Part shown: positions 9,578-18,191 of the stretch, in pieces
How positions within the stretch are numbered: position 1 is the stretch's first letter
Layout of the letters: every line of letters begins with the position of its first letter
NCBI RefSeq assembly: GCF_014284195.1
Contig: NZ_JACOGC010000005.1
Coordinates: forward strand, 248,001-312,000
DNA from: Cognatundibacterium griseum
Lineage (GTDB): Bacteria; Pseudomonadota; Gammaproteobacteria; Burkholderiales; Burkholderiaceae_D
Reading direction: 5' to 3'
Length of the DNA: 64,000 nt
The notes under the pieces: generated by a model
Database searches by the model: none
Seen by the model: the letters and a program-made list of their open reading frames with translations, nothing else
What the model was told of the DNA's origin: nothing
Translations under genes and position numbers: made by a program

Positions 9578-9940
9578 GCTGCTCTCCTGTGGTCAAAACA
9601 AATGAAATGTGAATTCCGTTGAGATCAATAATAGGAGATTTTTTGCGCAGCAACAAGGTCTTATATAAGACATATAACAAATATTTATTCTTTTAAATTC
9701 ATACACTTAAATTTGTTTTTTTGCGATACGAAATACCTTTTCTTAAAATGAGAAAATTAATTTGTGCAAATAGTGGCGATCTTTTCACAATACGAGAAAT
9801 GAATTTCACATTACAATATTTTGCCGGGAATATTCGATTCAGAAGATTATTCTGCCGGCATGCCAACACAGATGCACAGCGTAACCTGCATCAGATCACG
9901 CCGCGCACCGGATCAATAGCTTTTACACCAGGAGAAAATT
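9578..9940 (-). promoter_or_regulatory. aceA promoter region with palindromic operator candidate
   Basis: On the minus strand TTGTTG (9651-9656) and TATTAT (9628-9633) are separated by exactly 17 bases, a good sigma-70 promoter. Directly upstream of the -35 lies the perfect 14-base palindrome GTCTTATATAAGAC at 9658-9671, well placed for an activator or repressor. Further up is ATTTGTGCAAAT, a smaller dyad. The rest, to 9940, is AT-rich with no gene that I recognise. Confidence 0.65.
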
Positions 9941-12382
9941 TCAACGCGTGCCTGAAAAAATCAGCTCAAACCAGGGGGATGACTGATGCAGCGTAACAGA
10001 GAAACCGCCTTTGACGACGGCAACATCCTTATCGGGCACAGCAGCCAGCCTGCTGCCATTCCCATCGAGGGGATACACGGTCAGATGTTTGGCCGGCGAC
10101 GGGTAAAAAAAACTGGCAGCAATCCGCTCCGTCCATACTGGACCGGTCGCGTCTCTTGCTCCCGATATTTGGCGGGTATGCGGCAGGTCCGGCTCCAGCG
10201 TCCACCACATCCTGTCACCGGTATAGGAAATCAGTTCTTTGGGACGCTGCGGCATCTCGCCTGGCTGGCTGCCGGTCGTTGCGCCGCTGAGGCTGAGCAG
10301 TACGCGACGCGAAGTGACCAACGGCAAGGCATCGCGGCTCATCAATGTCATCACACCATAGTGCCTGCCACCAAATACCGGCAAAAATGGCATATCCTGC
10401 GTGACGATCATTCTTGAGGCTGTGGTTCCTGCAAAAAAAGCACTGTACGGCGTAATGACCTGCAAATGATGCAACTCTGCGTTATAACGGAGAAACTTCT
10501 CATTTTTTACCACCGCGTTGTCACTCTGCTGACCTTCACTACGCCCCGGCTCCCGATCTTTTCCGGTCGCCAAACCCGTACCGACAATTCCCTGCAACGG
10601 CTGCGAAGAATCAACCGAGATTTGGCGCGTTAACACCTGCTGCGGGCTGACCTGTTCATGTTTTTCCAGATAATCCAGATAGCCCGGGGAAGAAACGCCC
10701 TCTCCCAATGCGCCCAGCATCTGGCGTTTTTCAACCGGCACGGAAAGAATTTCCCGTTCGCGTAACACCGGAATCTGAAAATAGCGGAACATGGCAGCAG
10801 ACATGCCGACATGCACCAGCTGACCGGTCATTCCGCTCAACCCAAAACTGTCCGGTAAAGCATTCCAGGTCTTGCCATCGCCATACTGAAAGAAAAACAA
10901 TCCGTCCCAGTCCTGCGCACTGGCCACCGCAGCCATGACCGGGATAATTTCGGCACTCTGACGATTTGGATACGCCTGATTGAATTCGCTGATGACAAAC
11001 GGTTTCCTGACATCGCGATAAAAGGCTCTGGATAATAATCCGTCCCATCCCTCGCGGAGCACGGACTGATCTCTGATACGCCAGTCATGGCTATCCCAGG
11101 ACTGATGCGGAAAGTCGTAATGATCTACATAAAAATGCTCATCGACGTAATCCATGTCCTGTTGCGTATCGACATTCAGCAAGCCGCCGAAATACGCCTG
11201 CGTGCCTGTCACGGGAACCAGGCCGCCCACCTCGGCGTGGACGGTATTACGCAAGGTATCGACATATTGTTTATCCATCTCGACCAGGAAACGGACAAAA
11301 TCCAATACTCTGCGCCCGGCGCCGGCCTGATGTAATTTCAGGCCGGGCTCAAGTATGTCCGGTACCTGCCATCCAAGACGATTCAGTACGCGGTACAGAA
11401 AATACTTCACGCGCCCCAGCCAGCCTTCACCGTGCGCCAAAACAGCATTTTCAGTGCTTTTTACCAGCAACGCTCCCTGCTTGGGCAGGTCACAGCTTCG
11501 CCACAGACTGCAAGCCTGAGCCAGGCTGCCATGTTGCCGCACCAGCCAGTGCTGCCAGTGTTGCTGCAAGATGCGTTCGTATTCACCCGGTAACTGATCC
11601 AGCTGTTTTCTTTGCCATGCGCCGGTCAGCGAAGACTCGTTATTGATTTCCACCAGCGCCAGCACCGGGTCATTGTTCAACTGCAACCGGCGCAGCAGCT
11701 GCTGGGCATATTCGATCTGCAATGCGATCATGCGCGGCTCGAACAAATGCAGGGGGTGACTGGCAAACGGCATGGATGCGCCCGGCGGCAAGGGAGTCAG
11801 CTGATCCACTGCATAACGGAAGGTGTAGCCGACATGCAGATTCAGGTTCACATACAGTCCCTCTTCTTTCAGGGCATCCATAAATACCCGCAAGCGATGG
11901 AGTGCCGTCTGGTTAAAGCTGGGGAAAGCGCCAGTCGTCAGAATTCCCAGGGGCTGCTCATCACTGTCGCTCAGCACCGAGTCCAGATGATGCAGACGTA
12001 CCGCATTGAACCCGAGTGCCCGCAAACGCCGCGCAATGACCGGCGCATCTTCCTCGCGCGGGAAATTGGCAGCGTCCGACAGGTTGATGCCAAACAGTCT
12101 GACCCGCTGGTCGTCACGGGTGCGGGGCAGATGATCCGGCCCAACCCGGAAAAAATGTCCGTCTTTCGCGAATAACTGATCCGCCGGATTTAACGTGTGA
12201 TTCAGTGCAGAAAAATCGGCAATTGCCGGGAGTTTATTTTCGTCGATTTGAAACGGATACCATTCCAGTGCTTCGGCCATTGCCGGACGGATGGCACAAT
12301 AAATCAGCAAAATAGCCGGAAAAAGGAAGCCGACACAGCAAACCCGGAATAAATGACGCCTTTTACAATGAAAATAGTTCAT
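9941..12382 (-). CDS. Secreted or membrane-anchored glycoside hydrolase, clan GH-A type
   Basis: An 813-residue protein with an N-terminal hydrophobic segment (about 12-36) ending near AMAEA, so it is exported or anchored in the inner membrane facing the periplasm. The TIM-barrel pattern is that of clan GH-A: RALGFNAVRLHHLD (about 121-134), INNES with the likely acid/base Glu249, and FVISEFNQ with the likely nucleophile Glu465. The C-terminal 300 residues look beta-rich. It lies in the polysaccharide region, so it probably trims or cleaves the polymer (inference). The exact GH family and substrate are not recognisable by eye. Part of a betaproteobacterial exopolysaccharide context. Confidence 0.75.
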   Translation of the reverse strand: MNYFHCKRRHLFRVCCVGFLFPAILLIYCAIRPAMAEALEWYPFQIDENKLPAIADFSALNHTLNPADQLFAKDGHFFRVGPDHLPRTRDDQRVRLFGINLSDAANFPREEDAPVIARRLRALGFNAVRLHHLDSVLSDSDEQPLGILTTGAFPSFNQTALHRLRVFMDALKEEGLYVNLNLHVGYTFRYAVDQLTPLPPGASMPFASHPLHLFEPRMIALQIEYAQQLLRRLQLNNDPVLALVEINNESSLTGAWQRKQLDQLPGEYERILQQHWQHWLVRQHGSLAQACSLWRSCDLPKQGALLVKSTENAVLAHGEGWLGRVKYFLYRVLNRLGWQVPDILEPGLKLHQAGAGRRVLDFVRFLVEMDKQYVDTLRNTVHAEVGGLVPVTGTQAYFGGLLNVDTQQDMDYVDEHFYVDHYDFPHQSWDSHDWRIRDQSVLREGWDGLLSRAFYRDVRKPFVISEFNQAYPNRQSAEIIPVMAAVASAQDWDGLFFFQYGDGKTWNALPDSFGLSGMTGQLVHVGMSAAMFRYFQIPVLREREILSVPVEKRQMLGALGEGVSSPGYLDYLEKHEQVSPQQVLTRQISVDSSQPLQGIVGTGLATGKDREPGRSEGQQSDNAVVKNEKFLRYNAELHHLQVITPYSAFFAGTTASRMIVTQDMPFLPVFGGRHYGVMTLMSRDALPLVTSRRVLLSLSGATTGSQPGEMPQRPKELISYTGDRMWWTLEPDLPHTRQISGARDATGPVWTERIAASFFYPSPAKHLTVYPLDGNGSRLAAVPDKDVAVVKGGFSVTLHQSSPWFELIFSGTR

Positions 12383-12450
12383 GAATTAAATCGCCACAGC
12401 TAAGCAAGCCATTAGAATATCGCACAAACAAATAAGAAACGCATCCGCTG

Positions 12451-13782
12451 ATGAAGAATCCCCGGCCACTCCCGTCAGACCAGCTCGCTGTATATGAGAT
12501 CCACATCATCAGGCTCATGGTGGTGCTGTTTGTCGTTTTTTCGCTGCTGCCTTATGGCCTGTCATGGGACTACACCGGCTCATCTGCCCTGACCATGGAA
12601 GGTTCGATGACCACCAAACTGGAATGGGGCAGCCTGTTCGCAGTTTCGGCAGTCTTGCTATACCGCCATCTGCCAACAGTGTTAAAAGATCTGCGCGTCA
12701 TCAATCCTTTTTTGGTGATGGTGCTGTTGTGGTGCGCCTTATCAAGCCTGTGGTCACCACTGCCGCTGGTCACTTTCAAGAGAGCGATTCAGCTATACGG
12801 ACTCGTCATGCTGGGTCTGGCTATCCAATTGGCTCCGAATGCACTGCACTTGCTGGCAAAAACCATGCTGTACACACTGATGTGCATACTCGGTCTATCG
12901 CTCCTGATCGTCATTGTTTCGCCATCAACCGGTATTGACTATGAACTTGGCCGGGCATGGCGCGGGGCGCTTTCCCAGAAGAATGAACTGGGTCAGGTGG
13001 CCGCCATGTCCATCCTGCTGTGGCAGGTACGGTCCTGCATGGAAAAAGTGGATGTGAAAATTCTGATGCTTTCGCTGCTGTTCTGTTTCTTTATGCTGGT
13101 CATGAGCAAAAGCTCTACCAGCATGATCATCACCATTGTCACCAGTGGTATTTTTCACACCTTGCGCAAACATCATCTCGCATCGATTTATCCGCTGACG
13201 CGCATCTTCCTTGGAGTGTTCTGCCTGGTGCTGCTGGCAGTCTATGTGTTCTACATGCAGGAATCCCGCCTCCCCACCTGGCCGGAGGTGACTGCACCGA
13301 TTGCAGGTATTTTTGGAAAAGGCACCGACCTGACTGGCCGGACCGATATCTGGGAGCTGATCTGGGTTGAAATTCACCGCCATCTGCTGATTGGACTGGG
13401 TTACGGCTCGTTCTGGCTGGGACCGGACAGCCTTTCGCAATTCATCATTGATGCTCTGCACTGGATTCCGCTGCAAGCCCATAATGGCTATCTTGATATC
13501 CTGAATGAACAGGGAGCGATCGGGCTGACTTTGACAATCCTGACTTTACTGATGCAAGCACGATCACTGACCTTACTGGCCCGTGACGACCGGGTACAAG
13601 CCGCTTTCTGGAGCGCCATGCTGCTGGTCGTTGTAGTAACAAACTTCACTGAGAGCAGCCTGTTCCGCGGTTTCGGATTTCAAAACGTCTTGTTCATCTG
13701 CGCGCTGACCTCGGTCACATCGGCAACACGCCGCCTGAATCAGGTTGACCGGGAAGCTACGCAAACCATCAACGCAAGATAG
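12451..13782 (+). CDS. O-antigen ligase / polymerase-like membrane protein
   Basis: A 443-residue polytopic membrane protein with about ten to twelve hydrophobic segments and one large periplasmic loop (about residues 275-345). The loop holds GRTDIWELIW and an HNGYLDILNEQG motif, typical of the Wzy_C / WaaL superfamily. Such proteins polymerise lipid-linked repeat units or ligate the polymer to lipid A. Here a polymerase role in exopolysaccharide synthesis is more likely, given the EpsE/F/G genes nearby; this is inference. It is transcribed away from the glycoside hydrolase gene, with 68 bases between the two starts, and ends 11 bases before the stop of the acyltransferase gene. Confidence 0.85.
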   Translation: MKNPRPLPSDQLAVYEIHIIRLMVVLFVVFSLLPYGLSWDYTGSSALTMEGSMTTKLEWGSLFAVSAVLLYRHLPTVLKDLRVINPFLVMVLLWCALSSLWSPLPLVTFKRAIQLYGLVMLGLAIQLAPNALHLLAKTMLYTLMCILGLSLLIVIVSPSTGIDYELGRAWRGALSQKNELGQVAAMSILLWQVRSCMEKVDVKILMLSLLFCFFMLVMSKSSTSMIITIVTSGIFHTLRKHHLASIYPLTRIFLGVFCLVLLAVYVFYMQESRLPTWPEVTAPIAGIFGKGTDLTGRTDIWELIWVEIHRHLLIGLGYGSFWLGPDSLSQFIIDALHWIPLQAHNGYLDILNEQGAIGLTLTILTLLMQARSLTLLARDDRVQAAFWSAMLLVVVVTNFTESSLFRGFGFQNVLFICALTSVTSATRRLNQVDREATQTINAR

Positions 13783-13792
13783 GCAAACCGGC

Positions 13793-14836
13793 TTAGTGGG
13801 CGTAAGGGTAACCAAGCCGCTGGAAGGGCTGCTCGATCAAACGATAAGACAGATCAGAAAGTACAAATGACGCGATCAGCAGGAGCGCCATCCGCGACGG
13901 CAATGACCAGTCTGGCAACCAGAACGTGATCATCCCCAGCACCAGCCAGTGATACAGATACAGGGAATAGCTGACCCGCCCGATATACGCCATCGGGCGC
14001 GAACCCAAAATACGCGCAGCCAGCCCTTGCTGCAGCACCAGCGTTGAAAACATCATCAGCAAGGCGATGCCTTGCAGGGAATAACGCCAGGATTCACGAA
14101 AATCCTCGCCGCGGTATAACAATGTCGCCAGCAGCAGCACCGAACCACCCGCCGCGAGCCATCGGCTGTTTAAAACCGAGTGCGCCCCGGGATAGCGTGC
14201 CAGCAGCAAAGCAAGACAGGAACCATACAAAATCGAATCGGCACGCGTATCAGTCGCTTTATAAATCCGGAACCTCGCCAGATACTCCTGTCCCACACCA
14301 TACACAAGATATAAGCGCCACAACAGGATCAACACGATGAGTGCGGTGATCATTTGCAAAAACCTTTTCGGCGAAGCGATCAGCAACGCAAACGCAAACG
14401 GGAACACCATGTAAAAATGCTCTTCGACAGCCAGCGACCAGGTAATTCCCAAAGGAGAAGGAAGTGCAGTACCGCTGAAGCCCACAAAAATATCAAAATA
14501 ATTTGCGAAGTAAAAAAACACGGCAAACAGCTCCACCCAGCGCCATTCCACATGTGCTGCATACATTACCAGTAAAGCGATCGCTACAAAAACCAGGAGC
14601 GCTGGCAGCAGCCGGAAAAATCGCCGCAGATAGAATTTTTTAATATTCATCACGCCGTTCTTATCCCACTCCCGAATCATGAGGCGTGTGATAATAAAAC
14701 CGCTGATGAAAAAGAAAATTGTCACCCCGAGCCCACCAGGGACAATATGACCAAGCCAGGCATGCGAGATCAGCACCAATAAAATAGAAACCGCCCGCAA
14801 GCCATCCAAAGCCTGCAGGCGTGAAGAATTATTCAT
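13793..14836 (-). CDS. Acyltransferase family 3 (OafA/YrhL-like) membrane protein
   Basis: A protein of about 347 residues from the ATG at 14836 (MNNSSRLQALDGLRAV); a GTG at 14845 would add three residues. The N-terminal LDGLRAVSILLVLISHAW with its conserved His, about ten membrane segments, and RLIEQPFQRLG at the C-terminus are the acyltransferase_3 signature. These enzymes transfer acetyl or similar groups to sugars in O-antigen, peptidoglycan or exopolysaccharide. The context says it decorates the polysaccharide made by this locus. There is no SGNH hydrolase domain. Confidence 0.9.
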   Translation of the reverse strand: MNNSSRLQALDGLRAVSILLVLISHAWLGHIVPGGLGVTIFFFISGFIITRLMIREWDKNGVMNIKKFYLRRFFRLLPALLVFVAIALLVMYAAHVEWRWVELFAVFFYFANYFDIFVGFSGTALPSPLGITWSLAVEEHFYMVFPFAFALLIASPKRFLQMITALIVLILLWRLYLVYGVGQEYLARFRIYKATDTRADSILYGSCLALLLARYPGAHSVLNSRWLAAGGSVLLLATLLYRGEDFRESWRYSLQGIALLMMFSTLVLQQGLAARILGSRPMAYIGRVSYSLYLYHWLVLGMITFWLPDWSLPSRMALLLIASFVLSDLSYRLIEQPFQRLGYPYAH

Positions 14837-14860
14837 ACCCGCCACTCAAAAAATACCGCA

Positions 14861-15799
14861 TTATTTGTCACCATAGGCAGCAAACAGCCGGCCACGAAAA
14901 TGATTTAATTTTCCCAACTGGGAGACGCATGTCCGCAGCCATGAAAAGGCTTTCAGCGGAGCAAACAACATCAGCAGTACACTGAATAACAACGCCGCTA
15001 CGGCCTGCACAATGGCTTTTATTGAGAGAAACACTGCCCGCTTGCGACGTTGCTTTAGAGGGGTGCATGCCAGTTCGGTTCGCATATACAGCTGCCCGGT
15101 ACGGAACGACCTGTTGAGCAACCAGGTTGCCGTGGCACGTTCGGCAGGCACGATTTCGGAGACGGGTGCCTCATCACACCAGATCATGCGCGCTCCCGCG
15201 AGATCCAGCTGTCTGAACAGCATGGAATCCTCACCGCCGGTCTGGCCATAGGCAGGATCAAACGGTCCGGCATCCGGTGAGCCGGCGTAAATGGCGCTTA
15301 AAGTCTGTTTCCGGACCAGCACATTGCCGCTGCGCGCATCCTGATGACGAATCTGGGTACCGGTCAGTAATCGTCGCCGGTCAAAATAAGCACCACGACG
15401 TATCCAGCCGGGAACACCATTCTGATACTCAGGCACAACCGGCGCAAACACAACATCTGCCTGATATTTTTGCTGCGCTGAAAACAGATTCAGTAACCAG
15501 TCACGCCCAGGACACTCATCATCATCGACCATGCTGATCCAATCAGCACTCGCGGCGTGAATAGCCGCATTTCTGGCCAGAGAAATATTCGGCGTCTGCA
15601 GTGCCAATGCAATCAGCCTGCTGCCATATTGATGCCCGAACTCAGTCAGCACCTGTGCGGCGGACTGCGCCGGATCATTATCAACGACGACGACCTCCAA
15701 TACATCGGCAAAACCCTCCTGCGAAAAAACAGCCTGCAGAAGGCGGCGTAAAAGTTCGGGACGCCGGAATGTGCAAATACAGATACTGATCCGGACCAT
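14861..15799 (-). CDS. Family 2 glycosyltransferase
   Basis: A 312-residue GT-A fold glycosyltransferase. RISICICTFRRPELL starts the nucleotide-binding half. DWISMVDDDECPG holds the metal-binding DDD near residue 95. QTGGEDSMLFRQL matches the acceptor/base region. A hydrophobic segment at about 265-285 suggests membrane association. It adds a sugar to the growing lipid-linked repeat unit on the cytoplasmic face. It lies four bases downstream of the epsG-like gene in the epsE-F-G order, so it is very probably co-transcribed. Confidence 0.9.
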   Translation of the reverse strand: MVRISICICTFRRPELLRRLLQAVFSQEGFADVLEVVVVDNDPAQSAAQVLTEFGHQYGSRLIALALQTPNISLARNAAIHAASADWISMVDDDECPGRDWLLNLFSAQQKYQADVVFAPVVPEYQNGVPGWIRRGAYFDRRRLLTGTQIRHQDARSGNVLVRKQTLSAIYAGSPDAGPFDPAYGQTGGEDSMLFRQLDLAGARMIWCDEAPVSEIVPAERATATWLLNRSFRTGQLYMRTELACTPLKQRRKRAVFLSIKAIVQAVAALLFSVLLMLFAPLKAFSWLRTCVSQLGKLNHFRGRLFAAYGDK

Positions 15800-15803
15800 A
15801 GAA

Positions 15804-16751
15804 TCAGTTCTGTCCCAGATAAGTCTTCAGAAAAGACAATCCTGGCAATGATGTCAGGCGATTGCGCCATCCCTTTGAATGGCTGGCAGCAGACGACTCA
15901 TTGAAGATCGTTCCGATAATCTCGACCCCTGCTGCCTGCATCGTATTTTGTGTGTGGCGGATATCGTTAATCAGCGTCACATCCTGCTTCGCCACCAGCA
16001 GCGCATAACCCAGCTGGTGTGCTACCAGCTGGGCATCTGAAGCCCGCGTCGCAGCATAAGTATCAACAACAAATGTATCAAACTGACCTGCACAGGACTC
16101 TAAAAGCTGGCTCATTCTCGGAACACGTAAAATTTCCAGCGGATTAGGAGGACGCGGCCCCGACGGCAATATATGCAGATCAGGCATCAGAGGAATCAAC
16201 GCCTGCTGATACGGAATACGACCTGCCAGTACCGACGAAAGCCCATCCTGGGTACCAAGTGCCAGATAATCATGCAGATTGCCAGTGCGCAAGTCGGCAT
16301 CAATCAATAACGTCTTCCGCCCAACCTGAGATAAAGCAATTGCCAGACTGATCGCCATATAGCTTTTGCCTTCATCAGAACCCGGGCTGATCAGCGCAAT
16401 ACTGATCTTGTCCTGCGTACTGAAGCGCAATAACAACTCACTGCGTAAACGACGAATTTCTTCTGCCTCTTTTGAAAACGGCGCATGCAAAAAGCGCAGT
16501 CCCGGATCAGCGACGCCATTCAGCAATTCTTTGCTGCTGTAACCGAACTGTTCTCCCAGCGCAGAATCAATTTCTGCCTGACTGAGCAATCCCAGACTCA
16601 ATGCAGCATCGCCAAAGCGCAGTTTTTTGAGTTTCTGCTCCTGCGCAATCTGCTCAATTTGCTGGACTGTCAGCAAGCCTTTTTGCAAAAATAATTCACC
16701 GAGACGACCAACTCTGACGGATGCATGTTCCGGATTTTTCCATTCAGACAT
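15804..16751 (-). CDS. EpsG-like chain-length ATPase with N-terminal MshEN-type module
   Basis: A 315-residue protein from the ATG at 16751, which overlaps the epsF-like stop by eight bases. Residues 16-39 and 45-68 are two 24-residue motifs of the form RLG(x)6GLL...Q, separated by five residues, the layout of the c-di-GMP-binding MshEN domain. Residues 115-315 are a CpsD/CapB-type P-loop ATPase: Walker A SPGSDEGKS at 122-130, A-prime LLIDADLR at 148-155, and FDTFVVD as Walker B. Bacterial tyrosine kinases of this class drive polysaccharide chain-length control with an EpsF/Wzc partner. The usual C-terminal tyrosine cluster is missing (a single Tyr in the last 25 residues). A start at 16778 is possible but would overlap epsF much further. 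Confidence 0.85.
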   Translation of the reverse strand: MSEWKNPEHASVRVGRLGELFLQKGLLTVQQIEQIAQEQKLKKLRFGDAALSLGLLSQAEIDSALGEQFGYSSKELLNGVADPGLRFLHAPFSKEAEEIRRLRSELLLRFSTQDKISIALISPGSDEGKSYMAISLAIALSQVGRKTLLIDADLRTGNLHDYLALGTQDGLSSVLAGRIPYQQALIPLMPDLHILPSGPRPPNPLEILRVPRMSQLLESCAGQFDTFVVDTYAATRASDAQLVAHQLGYALLVAKQDVTLINDIRHTQNTMQAAGVEIIGTIFNESSAASHSKGWRNRLTSLPGLSFLKTYLGQN

Positions 16752-18183
16752 GAGATGTCCCTTCCGTTTTCCGGCCACCAGATTTCACTTCCCACATGCT
16801 TTCACTAAAACCGATATGCGCCATCACCGGCACACTGAATTCCTTTTCCAGATCTTCAAGACAACGTACCCGCCTTTGCGAGAGTTCCAGTAAAAAAGCT
16901 GAACTCAATGCAAACAACAGCCCTGCAATCATGCCAAAAATCAGATTATTCCTAAGAATCGGCTTGGCATGTTTCTTGGGCAAATCGGCCCATTGCATGA
17001 CTGTCGCGTCAGAAATCGCAACATTGCTGGTCATCAGCAACTCATCAAACTTCTGTATCGCTGCGTTATACACTTTTTGCACACTGTCCAATTGGCGCTG
17101 ATACGAACTGATCACATCACGATGTTTTTTATTTTCGAATGTCTTTTTCTGAAAACTCGCCAACTCATCTTCCATGACCTTTTGTTGCTGTGCCAACCGC
17201 CCTTCAACTGCCATTAAAGAATCCATGGCCGTCGCCGCCTCCCGCTGCAGCTTATCGTTTAAAGCCTGCCGTTCATTCTGGATGGCGATGTATTTGGGAT
17301 GACGAACACCAAGTGTCGCCTTCGCATTTGCCAGTTGCGCATCGAGTGCGATCAATGCGGATTTGACGCCGGATATGTGACCGATGCCTGCAATTTCAGG
17401 TATATCGGAATTCAGATTTCCCTGTTTCAGCAGTTTTTCCAGTGACTGTCGCTTTGCCTGCGCTTCCACTTTCTGAAGCTGGACATCCAGAATACGGGCG
17501 CTGAGCGCGCTCATCTGGCGGGACTCCACATCGACCCGTTCATCCACATCCACAATCTGATACTGCTCCTGATAGGCCGTGAGTTTTTTCTGGATCTCAT
17601 CCACCTGCCGGCTCAGCGATTCGAGTTGAAAGTTGTACTGCTCTTTACGCGCGCGTGCCGGGGCATTCATCATTTCCAGCGATAAATTGATATAGGCCTT
17701 GACTACCGAATTCACCACATCTTTCGCATGTTCAGGTGTGGATGCAGCATACTGAATTTCAATCACGCGGCTGTTTTTGTGTGGCGCCACCTCAATATTA
17801 CGGGTAATCGATTCTGCGATAATGCGCATCGCGCTCTCAGGTCCATATTGCGCAATTAATTTTTTGTTCGCGGGAACATTCTGTAAATGCAGATCGGCAA
17901 TCACACGCTCAGCGACCTGCACACTTTTAATCACGTCGAATTGCGTCTGCAGATAGCTCTCATCCTGCAAAGGGTGAAACTGTTTGCCGCTGATCGGATC
18001 ATTCATGCGGTAATCAATATAAATATCCGCAACTGCCACATACGTTTTTGGCAGCAAAAAACTGGAAATACCAGCCAGTAACACAGCGATAACGACAATC
18101 ACAACAATCAGGTGCCGTCTGGCGCGCAGCATGGCGCCAATCTGGGTGAAAGAAAGAATAAGTTCGTGAGAAGAAGATCGCAT
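16744..18183 (-). CDS. EpsF-like polysaccharide chain-length determinant (Wzz/Wzc-type)
   Basis: A 479-residue protein with a first membrane segment at about 24-44, a long periplasmic region with a Wzz domain start (residues 50-130) and coiled coil (about 185-390), and a second segment at about 420-440. This is the polysaccharide co-polymerase layout, without a fused cytoplasmic kinase; the ATPase is the next gene. It sets polymer length and couples polymerisation to export through the EpsE channel. It ends inside the start of the epsG-like gene (ATG overlap), and begins eight bases after the epsE-like stop, so the three are an operon. Confidence 0.9.
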   Translation of the reverse strand: MRSSSHELILSFTQIGAMLRARRHLIVVIVVIAVLLAGISSFLLPKTYVAVADIYIDYRMNDPISGKQFHPLQDESYLQTQFDVIKSVQVAERVIADLHLQNVPANKKLIAQYGPESAMRIIAESITRNIEVAPHKNSRVIEIQYAASTPEHAKDVVNSVVKAYINLSLEMMNAPARARKEQYNFQLESLSRQVDEIQKKLTAYQEQYQIVDVDERVDVESRQMSALSARILDVQLQKVEAQAKRQSLEKLLKQGNLNSDIPEIAGIGHISGVKSALIALDAQLANAKATLGVRHPKYIAIQNERQALNDKLQREAATAMDSLMAVEGRLAQQQKVMEDELASFQKKTFENKKHRDVISSYQRQLDSVQKVYNAAIQKFDELLMTSNVAISDATVMQWADLPKKHAKPILRNNLIFGMIAGLLFALSSAFLLELSQRRVRCLEDLEKEFSVPVMAHIGFSESMWEVKSGGRKTEGTSHV

Positions 18184-18191
18184 CGGCTGTG

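Noticed and set aside
8306-9622. 438-codon open frame antisense to aceA
   Set aside because: It spans almost exactly the aceA gene on the other strand, and its protein has no recognisable motif. It follows from codon use in a highly expressed gene.
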